The position numbers and the translations under genes were made by a program. Below are positions 15,123-25,042 of a stretch of DNA of 27,093 nt, in pieces (positions within the stretch are counted from its first letter, which is position 1; each line of letters begins with the position of its first letter). This stretch comes from a virus, in IMG/VR virus record IMGVR_UViG_3300037189_018721, positions 1 to 27,093 of that record. One strand, given 5' to 3'. The notes beneath the pieces were generated by a model. That model did no database searches, was not told the DNA's origin, and saw only the letters and a list, made by a program, of their open reading frames with translations.

Positions 15123-16703
15123 ATGCATCATTTTATATATCCAAGTAAAGATACCTACATTACCAATGAGACTAACTATCTCAGTAAAAATCTTGGTATT
15201 GATGAGTTATTGGAAGTGAATGCAAAAACACAGTTATATAAAACTGTGACTTTATATGCTTCACAAAGCGTATCTGCATCCTATGATATTCCTTCTAATT
15301 TATATAAATTTACCGGAAGTGTTAATAATGGGTATGTGAGTGGATATGATACTGGTAGTTTATTGGTAGTGAGTGGAAATAGTGATGTGGTTGCTTATAA
15401 TTATTTTACAGGCACTGTCACTGGTAGTTTGAATGGAGCTACTTATACCGGAAGTATATCAAATACGCATTGTCATATTGCTGGACTTATTAGTGGATCT
15501 TTAACTGGAAGTTGGAGCGGCAGTATTTGTAATGCATCTGGTACATTAGGAAATTTTATAGGAGTAGGACAAGGAGCTTTTGAAGGAACTCAAAGTGTAT
15601 ATAGTCCAAGTACAACATTTCAAAATATTCCTTCGTTAAGTAGAGCATTATTAAAATTTGATATATCCTCAATTTCTGCTTCTATTGCAAATGGAAGCAT
15701 TCAAAATACAGGATCTTTGAAGTTCACTTTGAAAATGAAAGTTACAGAAGCAAATGAATTGCCACTTTCATATTCAATGTATGCATATCCAGTTAGTCAA
15801 AGTTGGGAAATGGGTGATGGCCGCTATGAAGAAGGCGGATCTTCTTATGGTACAAGTTGGTATTATAGAAATTATTCAGGTGATTCTGGAAGTTATTGGT
15901 ATCCATTGACTGGAAGTAATATTTATAACTTTGTTGATTATTTAAATACTGCATCATATGCAAGTGAATCCTTTAACAAAGGCGGTGGTACATGGTATTA
16001 TTCAGTACCAAATACATATGCTACTGCATCTTCAGGTTTCTGTGCTGGTATAACTACAGGAAGTACATTAATAGCAAAACAAAATTTTAATTATGAAACA
16101 TCTGATATTAATATGGATGTTACAAGTATTGTAAATTCATGGATATGTGGATGCGTACCAAATGAAGGTATTATTATATTAACATCTTTAGAATTATCAC
16201 AAGCAGATGGAACGAATGCAAGTTTAAGATTCTATGGAAAAGATACAAATACTATTTATATTCCATGTTTAGATGCTAAATGGGATGATAGTATATATAC
16301 AACGGGAAGTTTAGTTGCCGTTAGTGAAAGCATTCCGTTTACAGTTGTAGCTAAAAACGTTAGTAAAAATTATAAATTTGGAAGTATTCCTCGTATTGAT
16401 GTATATGCAAGAGCAAAAAATCCTTTAAAGAATTTTGTTAAAGGATATCAAATGAATCAATATTTGACTTCAAGTTTATTGCCTACCAGTTCATATTATG
16501 CAATTAAGGATAATGAAAGTGAACGCGTGGTAGTTGATTTCGATGAAGGTACAAAATTGAGTTGCGATGGAAACATTCATTATTTTACAATTGATACAAC
16601 TTCTTTGGCGGAAGAAAGATTTTATCGTTTATTAGTTAAAATAGTAACAAATAATACGACACAAATATTTGATAATGGATATGTATTTAAAATCACACGA
16701 TGA
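15123..16703 (+). CDS. Virion protein with a DNRLRE-like domain
   Basis: I chose ATG 15123, 1 nt after the upstream stop; an earlier in-frame ATG at 15075 lies inside the gp6-like gene. 526 residues. The opening YPSKDTYITNETNYLSKN, the later SRALLKFDISSI, DINMDVTSIVNSW and ASLRFYGKDTN are the spaced motifs of DNRLRE-type beta domains, here split by a Gly/Ser/Thr-rich insert (about 95-160) with GSLTGSWSGS repeats. The C-terminal ~120 residues look like an Ig-like domain (VDVYARA-type strands, FYRLLVKIV). Its place right after gp6-like suggests an outer wedge or fibre-connector component, the position of T4 gp7/gp8 (inference). Confidence 0.8.
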   Translation: MHHFIYPSKDTYITNETNYLSKNLGIDELLEVNAKTQLYKTVTLYASQSVSASYDIPSNLYKFTGSVNNGYVSGYDTGSLLVVSGNSDVVAYNYFTGTVTGSLNGATYTGSISNTHCHIAGLISGSLTGSWSGSICNASGTLGNFIGVGQGAFEGTQSVYSPSTTFQNIPSLSRALLKFDISSISASIANGSIQNTGSLKFTLKMKVTEANELPLSYSMYAYPVSQSWEMGDGRYEEGGSSYGTSWYYRNYSGDSGSYWYPLTGSNIYNFVDYLNTASYASESFNKGGGTWYYSVPNTYATASSGFCAGITTGSTLIAKQNFNYETSDINMDVTSIVNSWICGCVPNEGIIILTSLELSQADGTNASLRFYGKDTNTIYIPCLDAKWDDSIYTTGSLVAVSESIPFTVVAKNVSKNYKFGSIPRIDVYARAKNPLKNFVKGYQMNQYLTSSLLPTSSYYAIKDNESERVVVDFDEGTKLSCDGNIHYFTIDTTSLAEERFYRLLVKIVTNNTTQIFDNGYVFKITR

Positions 16704-17140
16704 ACTCATTTGATGCAGAAGTTAAATCATTTTTAGTGCAAGGAACATTTACCAATAATTTGGACGATGTCGGCAATATAAATTTATTCACGGAACCAGT
16801 TGATGCAAATCAACGTTATGTTGCTGTTTCACTGTTAAATTATATTTATAAAAATGACCAAATTGAGTCGTTGTATGATGTAAATATTACCGAATTTACT
16901 ATACCATCAACAACGTCTACTTTAAATGTGATATCAGCAACAGATACAATTGATAATCTTTCTTCTGAAAATGCATCTTTGAAAGACCAATTAAATGCAG
17001 TTTTGGCAGCAAGTACATCTAAGTTTACTGACAATGATATTTCTGCTGCAAAAGATGTAATCGTTAAACTCCGCATACAATTGGGTGAAGGAAAAACTAA
17101 CGCTGATTTCTCAGACACATTTCCATACCTCAAAAAATAA
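16700..17140 (+). CDS. Small unknown protein in the baseplate cluster
   Basis: Not recognised. 146 residues. The ATG overlaps the upstream stop (ATGA). The N-terminal half is mixed, including RYVAVSLLNYIYKNDQ, with a helical coiled-coil candidate at about 83-103 (TIDNLSSENASLKDQLNAVL). It is coupled to the DNRLRE protein and lies 3 nt before the 1362-residue gene, so it is probably a minor baseplate or assembly protein. Confidence 0.75.
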   Translation: MNSFDAEVKSFLVQGTFTNNLDDVGNINLFTEPVDANQRYVAVSLLNYIYKNDQIESLYDVNITEFTIPSTTSTLNVISATDTIDNLSSENASLKDQLNAVLAASTSKFTDNDISAAKDVIVKLRIQLGEGKTNADFSDTFPYLKK

Positions 17141-17143
17141 TAT

Positions 17144-20100
17144 ATGGCATTCGTATATCAAACAATATCATCAAATGTTGACAGTTTAAATTCTGGGTCG
17201 TTTTATACACAACCGGATTTAGATAACGTGTTGTCTGGATCTATTACTGATAAATATTTTGGTGCATCCGAACAAGATTTTATTGAATTTTCAGTATATG
17301 ACATTGATGGAAATATTAAATATTGGAACACATTACAAACTTCTCCAGTTTATAATATTTTAACTTCCACATATAAAGATGTTAATCAAAAAACGCTAAG
17401 TTATAGTTATAAACAATATAATAGTGGATATACATTATCTTTTAATCGTAATATATTATTAGATCCATTAACTAATTTAAGTTCTAGTAATGTTCCAGTT
17501 GGTAATTATGTATTGTCATATAATTTTATCAGAAATATTGGAGGCACTCAAGATTATCCATTGATAATCAAAAATATTTCAGTTTCTCGTAAAGAAATAC
17601 AATTGGTTCCTTCTTTTAAATTGGATCCGAATGATGAAACCGGCAAGTTAATTAATTTAGAATTAATTGCATTTTGCCAAAAGAAAATATTATTGCGCGA
17701 CGTTATTGGAATTTTAACTTCTCAATTGGAAAAATATCAAATTTATTCAAATGCAAATGAATTAATTGCAAATAATAAAAATATATTTACATTAATGAGA
17801 ACCACATTTGGATTTGCAACTGATCTAGATGTTATTAAATTTTTAAATGACATATATGTTGGGTTTAAGAATCCAGTTTATGGTAATGATAATCAAGTAA
17901 TTTATGATGTATTTGATGGTATCCTAAATTATTTAAAAAATTGGTTATATACTTACTATCAAAATATTGTTTCTGTTGATGAATTATTGGCAAATATGCA
18001 ATATATTGTTAATAAAGCAACCGAAATTCGTTTAAATAAAAATAATGTATTTTTCGGAACAAATATTGCAAATAAAAAAATAATCACGGACTTTATTACA
18101 TCAATTTTTTATGATCAATTTATTAAAGTTGTAGTCAATAATATTTATATTGATTATACAAATAAATTTCTTGGTTATTTACAAAATTCTTTAAATTTTG
18201 GAAACAATCAATATTATCCGATTTTAAATTATACTGGATATATTGAAAACAATTCTCCTGTAATCATTGTTAAACTTTTGGATTATCTTCCTCAACAAGT
18301 TGGATTACGTGATCGTTGCTGGATTTCAAATATTTCAATTGTTCCATTAATTCAAAAATTTGTAGTTAATGCACCTGTCGTTAGAAAGAGCTTTAAAATT
18401 TCCGGGCCTAATTTTAAAGTAAAAATTAATGATTACAAAACTAAGCCGGTAAATTACCAATCAAGTACAGATTTAACTTTATCATCTGCTGATACAAATA
18501 ATATTAATTTCTATAAAACATTAACTGAATTAAATGTAGATTATAGTGATTTCTCAAATTTTATTGTTTTTTCTTCTGCCGAAATCAGAACAAAATTATT
18601 ATTAAATAAAGTTTCTAAAATTAATCAGTTAAATTATAAGATAGATCAATATACATCTTCATCAATCAGTGCGTCAGGTGCTTTGAGTATGTCATATGCA
18701 GTGGATGTTTTAGCGGCACAAAAACAAATTGATTCAATTTATAATACATTTGATGGATTTGATGTATATTTAAACAACCAATCATTTGTACAATCTGGAT
18801 CAACTAATAGTGATTTAACAAGTTATATTGATTCTGCGATTGAATATGATAAAACAAATCAAGATAGTTTAACTAATAATACACCACAACATATTTTAGT
18901 TGATGATGATAACGCAGATTATTTAATTTTCTTATCAATGATCGGACATCATTTTGATAATTTATATTTGTATACTAATAAATTCCCAACCTTACAATAT
19001 TCTGACATTAACTTATCTGGTTCCACAGCAAATTCAAATAATTCATATATTGCATCATTTGCTAATGTTTTGTTAGAGCAATTTGGGTGGAATCCTATTA
19101 GTTCTTTTGATGGTTCTACAATTTCAGCAACATATTTAAGTGGATCAAATAGTATTTCAGATGATCAAAAGTTAAAAACTATTTGGAATCGTATTTTACA
19201 AAATCTTCCAATAATTTACAAAACAAAAGGAACGGAAGAATGTGTTCGTTTAATTTCTAATATTTATGGAATACCTCATAATTTATTAAATGTTAAAGAA
19301 TTTGGCGGCAACAACATTTCACATGAAGATAAATCATCTTATACATTTGATGCAAAATATTACTTTACTAAATTTCAAGGAAATCATGAAGTAATTTTAT
19401 TTCCATCTCCATCTCCATTTACTACATTTGAATTTAAATTTAAAGTAGATGCAACTCATCCATATCAACAAAATGTTCCAATACAATTCGTTTATGCAAG
19501 TGGATGGACACTTACGCTTGTTAAAACAGTTGAAACCGGCGCAGGAAAATTGATATGGGACAGTGGACTTGCATCAATGACTATTGATGACGTTCCTATT
19601 TTTAATGGTAAAATTTATAACATTTTATTTAATGTATTGACCACAACATCAGAATTTGATGATCCACTCAATACAGAAAATCCTCCAATTTTAGTAGAAT
19701 TAAGAATTACATCTACTGAAGATGATCGCATAGTATTTGATTCTAAACGAACTGAATTATTAACATATGATTATTACAGTGTTATAACCAGTCCGGGTAC
19801 AATTTACTTAGGAAATTACGCATCCCCATATAATTTATTTTATGGAAATATTGATAAAATTAATATTTGGAAAACTCAATTGAGTGATGATGCATTTTTA
19901 GATCATTGTAAAAATTTTGATGCCTACAACAATTATAGTTCATCTACAAATTATGCAGACTTGTATTATCGCTATAGTTTTGATTATCCAATTAATTTAT
20001 ATACTGGATCTGGATATGTATCCGTACCAAATGCAAATAAATATTATTCAATTGTTACGGCATCTGCTTACAATTTTTCACCAAATACTGTTGAACTAAT

Positions 20101-21232
20101 CAATTGTATTCCTACTTCTGCATCGATCTTTCCATATCAATTTGATGAAATTAATGTTCGTCAAAACATTCAATTAGATAATGCCGGACCTAATAAATAC
20201 AAAAATAGCAAAATCAATCGTGCCACAGAAACTGCGGTGGCTCGTTTAATGCCAAATGAACGAAGTGTTGTATCTAATAATATTACACAAGACTCAAATT
20301 TAATTGGAGTATATATTTCTCCATTTAAAATTAGAGATGATGATATGACAAATTTCTTGGGCAACTACAATTTAATGAATGAAATTGGTGATCCTAGTAA
20401 TTTGTATAAAAATCAATATGAAAAATTACGTCAATTAAGAAATGATTATAATACAAATAATTTGGCGGAAGTTGTATTGTATCAAGAATTTTTAACTTTA
20501 TATAAACATTATTTTGACGGTTCATTTTTCGATACCGTTCGTCAATTGTTTCCAATACGTTCTAGAATAATTGATGGTATTATTATTGAACCTAGTATTT
20601 TAGAGCGTAATAAATATCAAAATAAACCAGTTGATAGTGGTTTGAGTATGGATCTGAGTGATTCTGCATATGATCAAGCATATTCAGTTCTCGGATTAAA
20701 TATTGCAATGCAAACTGCTTCATTAATTTCATATGTTGCAAAAAATGGAAATCCTACTATCGGACAGAATAATAATTTTAAACAAAATTATATATCTGAT
20801 GAATCTTCACTACGCAGAAATAGTATTTTGTCTATTGGCGGCAATTACTTGACATATGATAAAACTAATACATTAACGAGTTACGTGGCGTATAAAACAG
20901 ACGTGACGTATAATATTATCAACGTATCAAGTAGTTATAGTCATTCATTTAGTGAATATAATTTTGCTCCATCAGGAAGTTCTTTGCCTGTAAATTATAC
21001 AGTTTCAGCAGAATCTTATCCAAATGGGCATTTATCATTGAAAACCAGACCGTTAAGAGGGTTGAATATAATTAATTTTGAAGATAAATCTATTAGTTCT
21101 TCTGTATTTATCAAGTCTAATCAAACTATATATACAACTGTAAATGATCAGGGTATTCCAGATGGAAGCTCTCCCGTAGAAATAACAAGCGTAAATAAGA
21201 ACACAAATCAAATTTCTTTGACGACAGAATAA
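17144..21232 (+). CDS. Very large virion protein with a LamG-like domain
   Basis: 1362 residues, the largest gene here, rich in Asn, Tyr, Ser and Ile. Residues to ~600 show no named domain. At about 675-725 a motif block (KTIWNRILQNLPIIYKTKGT, then IYGIPHNLLNVKEFGG) occurs in baseplate/tail proteins of other large phages as I recall them. Residues ~740-920 resemble a LamG/concanavalin-like jelly roll, ending with YGNIDKINIWKTQLSDDAF. The remaining ~440 residues are again unassigned, with Ser/Tyr-rich beta stretches. Size and position after gp6-like suggest a peripheral wedge protein such as T4 gp7 or gp10. The LamG part may bind glycans. Virion location is quite sure, exact role is not. Confidence 0.8.
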   Translation: MAFVYQTISSNVDSLNSGSFYTQPDLDNVLSGSITDKYFGASEQDFIEFSVYDIDGNIKYWNTLQTSPVYNILTSTYKDVNQKTLSYSYKQYNSGYTLSFNRNILLDPLTNLSSSNVPVGNYVLSYNFIRNIGGTQDYPLIIKNISVSRKEIQLVPSFKLDPNDETGKLINLELIAFCQKKILLRDVIGILTSQLEKYQIYSNANELIANNKNIFTLMRTTFGFATDLDVIKFLNDIYVGFKNPVYGNDNQVIYDVFDGILNYLKNWLYTYYQNIVSVDELLANMQYIVNKATEIRLNKNNVFFGTNIANKKIITDFITSIFYDQFIKVVVNNIYIDYTNKFLGYLQNSLNFGNNQYYPILNYTGYIENNSPVIIVKLLDYLPQQVGLRDRCWISNISIVPLIQKFVVNAPVVRKSFKISGPNFKVKINDYKTKPVNYQSSTDLTLSSADTNNINFYKTLTELNVDYSDFSNFIVFSSAEIRTKLLLNKVSKINQLNYKIDQYTSSSISASGALSMSYAVDVLAAQKQIDSIYNTFDGFDVYLNNQSFVQSGSTNSDLTSYIDSAIEYDKTNQDSLTNNTPQHILVDDDNADYLIFLSMIGHHFDNLYLYTNKFPTLQYSDINLSGSTANSNNSYIASFANVLLEQFGWNPISSFDGSTISATYLSGSNSISDDQKLKTIWNRILQNLPIIYKTKGTEECVRLISNIYGIPHNLLNVKEFGGNNISHEDKSSYTFDAKYYFTKFQGNHEVILFPSPSPFTTFEFKFKVDATHPYQQNVPIQFVYASGWTLTLVKTVETGAGKLIWDSGLASMTIDDVPIFNGKIYNILFNVLTTTSEFDDPLNTENPPILVELRITSTEDDRIVFDSKRTELLTYDYYSVITSPGTIYLGNYASPYNLFYGNIDKINIWKTQLSDDAFLDHCKNFDAYNNYSSSTNYADLYYRYSFDYPINLYTGSGYVSVPNANKYYSIVTASAYNFSPNTVELINCIPTSASIFPYQFDEINVRQNIQLDNAGPNKYKNSKINRATETAVARLMPNERSVVSNNITQDSNLIGVYISPFKIRDDDMTNFLGNYNLMNEIGDPSNLYKNQYEKLRQLRNDYNTNNLAEVVLYQEFLTLYKHYFDGSFFDTVRQLFPIRSRIIDGIIIEPSILERNKYQNKPVDSGLSMDLSDSAYDQAYSVLGLNIAMQTASLISYVAKNGNPTIGQNNNFKQNYISDESSLRRNSILSIGGNYLTYDKTNTLTSYVAYKTDVTYNIINVSSSYSHSFSEYNFAPSGSSLPVNYTVSAESYPNGHLSLKTRPLRGLNIINFEDKSISSSVFIKSNQTIYTTVNDQGIPDGSSPVEITSVNKNTNQISLTTE

Positions 21233-21259
21233 TATTTAAATGAAATTTCTTCAATAGAA

Positions 21260-21270
21260 ATATACTTATA
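21260..21270 (+). promoter_or_regulatory. Second copy of ATATACTTATA
   Basis: Identical to 4333-4343 and also directly before a virion gene (ATG at 21277). The 44-nt gap also has a weak 6-bp hairpin, ATTTCT/AGAAAT (21245-21261), without a T-run. It may help restart transcription after the very large upstream gene; evidence is only the repeat. Confidence 0.25.
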
Positions 21271-21276
21271 CTTAAT

Positions 21277-21906
21277 ATGGCATATTTAGACAACACTACA
21301 ATTACAGTAACAGCTACTCTTACTAAAAAAGGAAGAGAATTGCTTGCTAAAAACGGCAATCTAAACATTACATCATTTGCATTGGCGGATGATGAAATTG
21401 ATTATGGTTTATACCAAGCAAATCATCCGCTTGGCAGTGCATTTTATGATTTGGCAATTAGAAATACTCCTGTGATGGAACCATTTAGTGACGAATCTCA
21501 GTTAATGAAATATAAATTAGTCACATTACCTGCTGGAGTAACTGCAATTCCTGTTATTACTGTTGCACCAAGTATTATTGATGTTTCACGTACTTATGCG
21601 GCAGACATCATTATAAGTCCAAGTACGAATCCTACTTATAATACTACACTTGGATATACTGCAATTTTGGGAAATAAAAACGTAGGATCGTTAATTGTAA
21701 CTCAAGTCAATAGTTTAAATAGCGTTTCAAGTACAATTCCAAGTTTTGCAGGAGATGCAGTAACTGAAAGTTCTCAAGTAGTAATCGGTCTCCAATTTAA
21801 ATTTGTACCAAATACCGCATTAACCAAAACAACGACTACTACAATTACTCTCATCGGAAATGAAAGCGGCGGTAGTGTAACAATTCCAGTAAAAGTAACC
21901 GTATAA
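21277..21906 (+). CDS. Conserved phage virion protein
   Basis: 209 residues. The start, MAYLDNTTITVTATLTKKGR, followed by NITSFALADDEIDYGLY, is a pattern I recall from structural proteins encoded beside baseplate genes in other large myoviruses. The C-terminal ~80 residues are Thr/Ser/Val-rich beta structure, probably Ig-like (SVTIPVKVTV end). It lies 5 nt before the next virion gene. The exact place in the particle is unknown. Confidence 0.75.
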   Translation: MAYLDNTTITVTATLTKKGRELLAKNGNLNITSFALADDEIDYGLYQANHPLGSAFYDLAIRNTPVMEPFSDESQLMKYKLVTLPAGVTAIPVITVAPSIIDVSRTYAADIIISPSTNPTYNTTLGYTAILGNKNVGSLIVTQVNSLNSVSSTIPSFAGDAVTESSQVVIGLQFKFVPNTALTKTTTTTITLIGNESGGSVTIPVKVTV

Positions 21907-21911
21907 ATTTT

Positions 21912-23033
21912 ATGATATTTAATCAATTTACAGACACAGATGTTGTTTTAGGAAGAACAATTAGAGTTTCTTCTGGATTCTGGGCAGATGGTAATTTTGC
22001 GCATTCGCAATCCGCATTGTTTACTTCATCTACACAAACACAATTAACTGGTTCAAATGGTGCAACCGATATTAAAAATGGTTTGTATTATTTCAATGTT
22101 TATAATGGTAATCCAAATCCATCTGACTTAACCTACGACATTAGTTCTCAAGTGCATTTTTCAATTGCATACGGAGATTATTATGGATCAGGATCAGGTG
22201 ATGGTAATACCAGTAGTTTAGCAAATACTACTAAGGCTATATATTCTCAATATAAAAATACATTATTGACTCCAAATGATACATTATTTAATTTTAAAAC
22301 TGGAAGTTATACAAATGTAGCTGGTAATATTACTGATAATACTTCAACTATTACTGGATCATCAATTTATGTTATTTCATTTACCACAGATAAATTTAAA
22401 GATAGAATTGATGAAGGACAAATTGAATTTACTATAAGCGGAGCAAATGGAATTTTTACATTCATTGACGATTCTACTGTTGTTAAATCTCAACAAGATA
22501 CGTATAACATTATTAGTGGAAGTATAATTAATGGAGTTGCCACTCCATATTATTCCGGAAATAGTATAAATTATCAATCTATTGGTATTTTATATCCAAA
22601 AACTGGAGACATTGTTTTAAATGCGGCTGCATTAAGTAGTAGTGTAGGTGTTACTTATGATAATGGAATCACGGGTGCATATAAAGTTAATCAAAAATAT
22701 TTATATCAAGCACTTGTTGCTGCCGGAACTGTTAATGGTAATGTGATGAAAGTAAGAAAATCAGAATTTTTACCATCACGTCAATATTTCGTGCGTGTAA
22801 AGAATCAAGATTTTAACTATAGTAATAATCCTAGTTATGTTTCTGATGGAACAGATGGTAATACCAAAGGTTCAATTATAATAAATGAATTTTTAACTGA
22901 TCCAAAGGCATATCCTACTACGGTTGGATTATATGATGATTCTAATGAATTGGTTGCAGTTGCAAAATTAAGTCAGCCAGTACAAAAGAGTTTTAATAAT
23001 GAATTATTAATTAGAGTACGTTTGGATTTCTAA
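21912..23033 (+). CDS. Virion protein with a C-terminal module shared with the 25039 gene
   Basis: 373 residues, Ser/Thr/Asn/Tyr-rich, with no signal peptide. The N-terminal FTDTDVVLGRTIRVSSGFW and VHFSIAYGDYYGSGS are typical of structural proteins in large phages as I recall them. Near the C-terminus, DFNYSNNPS is followed ~35 residues later by TTVGLYDDSNELVAVAKLSQ and a final beta strand (LLIRVRLDF). This module recurs in the protein at 25039. The gene is tightly followed by the next (3 nt). Probably a baseplate or fibre component. Confidence 0.78.
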   Translation: MIFNQFTDTDVVLGRTIRVSSGFWADGNFAHSQSALFTSSTQTQLTGSNGATDIKNGLYYFNVYNGNPNPSDLTYDISSQVHFSIAYGDYYGSGSGDGNTSSLANTTKAIYSQYKNTLLTPNDTLFNFKTGSYTNVAGNITDNTSTITGSSIYVISFTTDKFKDRIDEGQIEFTISGANGIFTFIDDSTVVKSQQDTYNIISGSIINGVATPYYSGNSINYQSIGILYPKTGDIVLNAAALSSSVGVTYDNGITGAYKVNQKYLYQALVAAGTVNGNVMKVRKSEFLPSRQYFVRVKNQDFNYSNNPSYVSDGTDGNTKGSIIINEFLTDPKAYPTTVGLYDDSNELVAVAKLSQPVQKSFNNELLIRVRLDF

Positions 23034-23036
23034 AAA

Positions 23037-23669
23037 ATGATTAAAAGTTTAAATAGAGATGATATACAAGTCACTCCATTTATTGCAGCCAAGACATGGA
23101 ATTTACAAAACATTGAAGGAAATGATGTTTTGTTATGGGTCTCTGGTTCATTGAGTGGATCTCTGTCTCTTACATATATTGATTATGGAGACGGATCTTC
23201 TACATATCCAATTACAAGTTCAGATTGTGGACTAGCATTAGTTCCACAATCTAACGATGCTACATTAAATTATCAACGAGGAATAAAAACATCAGGTATA
23301 TTTTTTCCTTCGTCAAGCCAATATTATAGTTCCGCATCTAATCCGATTAATATAGATGGAACTTACATGGGACTCGTATATAATACAAATAAAAATTTAT
23401 TTTATAATACATACGATAATCCTACACAAATTTGGGGATTAGAAAATATTAATTTGCATACATCAAATCGTATCTTGACTGATAGTATGGATGTTTTTAA
23501 TCTTTCACGATTTCAATTTGGTGAAAAGATTGTACCAAATACGGTAATTATACAAGATAACGCTGGAGAAATTGATTATACAATTATTGATGACGGTAAA
23601 ACAAATTTAATCTTAAACGGAGATTATTTTTCTAAATTTCAAACAGTTACATTTGAATCTACAATATGA
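23037..23669 (+). CDS. Virion protein of unknown role
   Basis: 210 residues beginning MIKSLNRDDIQVTPFIAAKT, with WVSGSLSGSLSL near residue 34 and DYGDGSSTYP soon after. Mostly beta-rich and polar, with a C-terminal IIQDNAGEIDYTIIDDGKTN. It overlaps the next gene by ATGA, so both are made in linked amounts. No domain can be named; the virion role is inferred from composition and position. Confidence 0.75.
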   Translation: MIKSLNRDDIQVTPFIAAKTWNLQNIEGNDVLLWVSGSLSGSLSLTYIDYGDGSSTYPITSSDCGLALVPQSNDATLNYQRGIKTSGIFFPSSSQYYSSASNPINIDGTYMGLVYNTNKNLFYNTYDNPTQIWGLENINLHTSNRILTDSMDVFNLSRFQFGEKIVPNTVIIQDNAGEIDYTIIDDGKTNLILNGDYFSKFQTVTFESTI

Positions 23670-25042
23670 GTGATTTTTCAAATCAAAATTATGGATATTC
23701 GACTGCTACAAATAAAACAAATATTGTTATTGGCAATCCATCTAGTTTTGTTTATAAGTCATCCTCACTAAATACGGGTAGCGTCGAAGTATTAAAGTAT
23801 GATATTGAAACAGATAAATACCTTAATGAAGTTACTATTAGAAAATATTTTCATCCTGATATTTTAATTGCGGCAGAAAGTGGAGATTTATTGGCTAGAG
23901 ATTCTAACGGCGATTATTTTTTATATGAGTACGATAAATTAATTCCGGTTGCAAATAAATTTGGACAATCAGTTGCAATATATAATAACACGATTGTTAT
24001 TGGAGATCCTTTATTTTACTATGCGGTTTCAGCGGCATCGAATTCTGCAATTATTACAGGATCTAGTGTTGATATATTTGATACTACCGGAAGTTATTTA
24101 ACAAGTATCACAAATAGCTATGATACAAATTTTGATTATACAACTTCATTTGGTGAATCTGTATCTATTTACAATGACATTTTAGCTATTGGAGCCAGTT
24201 CAATTTCTAGTAGTACAGGTGCGGTTTATTTATATAAAAATATTTCGAATACATGGACTTATTATCAAACATTGACAGGAAGTTCAGCCACCGCAGGTAG
24301 TAAATTCGGAGGTGTTGTTCGTATTGATCAATCTGGAGTAAAAACTATTGTAGTTGGTAATAAAGCAACTGGCAGTGGAGTGGTATACGTTTTTTCATAT
24401 AATACAAGTAGTGCGTATTGGGATCAATCAACTATTTTATATGCAGATCGAACATTAACCAGTTCTTTACAAGAGATCAATAATAATTGGACTCCTTTAA
24501 TTACATCAAGTGCAAATCCTGATGGATATGGAAATTCAGTTGCAATATATGAAAATGATATTTTAGTCGGGGCACCAACTGATACGATATATAAACAATA
24601 TGATGGATCGAGTGTTTCAAGACAAAGAGGAGCCGTTTATTTTTATGAAAATTGCAATAACAGTTTACATTTATGGAAGATAGTTCAAAAATCATTTGGT
24701 AGTAAAGAACTATTAAATACAAATCAATTTGGGTGGGATGTTGCAATTTATAATACATCTTCGATAGTATCATCATTAAAAACAAATTATCCATTCACTG
24801 GATCTTATGTAGAAAATACATTGTATAAAAAATACGATTGTAATCCAGATGATGTTGAATATAATGTTTTGGGACAATTGGTTGCATATCAAAAAAACGT
24901 TACAAGTTCCACTTGGGATATTATAACAACCATTACAAAAAATAAAACTTATGGGGATCCATATAAATTGTATGGATATTCAGTTTCATTTTATGACAGT
25001 GCGTTTGCGGTTGGATCTCCAATTATAACAAATAGTATATGA
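23666..25042 (+). CDS. FG-GAP repeat beta-propeller virion protein
   Basis: 458 residues. Seven repeats of the integrin-alpha-like FG-GAP type can be read, starting near residues 8, 97, 162, 213, 288, 355 and 435: for example NKFGQSVAIYNNTIVIGDP, TSFGESVSIYNDILAIGAS, GYGNSVAIYENDILVGAP and KLYGYSVSFYDSAFAVGSP. Several are followed by a GAVYLY/GAVYFY strand. Seven blades is a standard propeller, and the last repeat at the very C-terminus could close the ring with the first. Such propellers usually bind proteins or glycans. It overlaps both neighbours by ATGA, so it belongs to a coupled group of three virion genes. Confidence 0.82.
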   Translation: MSDFSNQNYGYSTATNKTNIVIGNPSSFVYKSSSLNTGSVEVLKYDIETDKYLNEVTIRKYFHPDILIAAESGDLLARDSNGDYFLYEYDKLIPVANKFGQSVAIYNNTIVIGDPLFYYAVSAASNSAIITGSSVDIFDTTGSYLTSITNSYDTNFDYTTSFGESVSIYNDILAIGASSISSSTGAVYLYKNISNTWTYYQTLTGSSATAGSKFGGVVRIDQSGVKTIVVGNKATGSGVVYVFSYNTSSAYWDQSTILYADRTLTSSLQEINNNWTPLITSSANPDGYGNSVAIYENDILVGAPTDTIYKQYDGSSVSRQRGAVYFYENCNNSLHLWKIVQKSFGSKELLNTNQFGWDVAIYNTSSIVSSLKTNYPFTGSYVENTLYKKYDCNPDDVEYNVLGQLVAYQKNVTSSTWDIITTITKNKTYGDPYKLYGYSVSFYDSAFAVGSPIITNSI

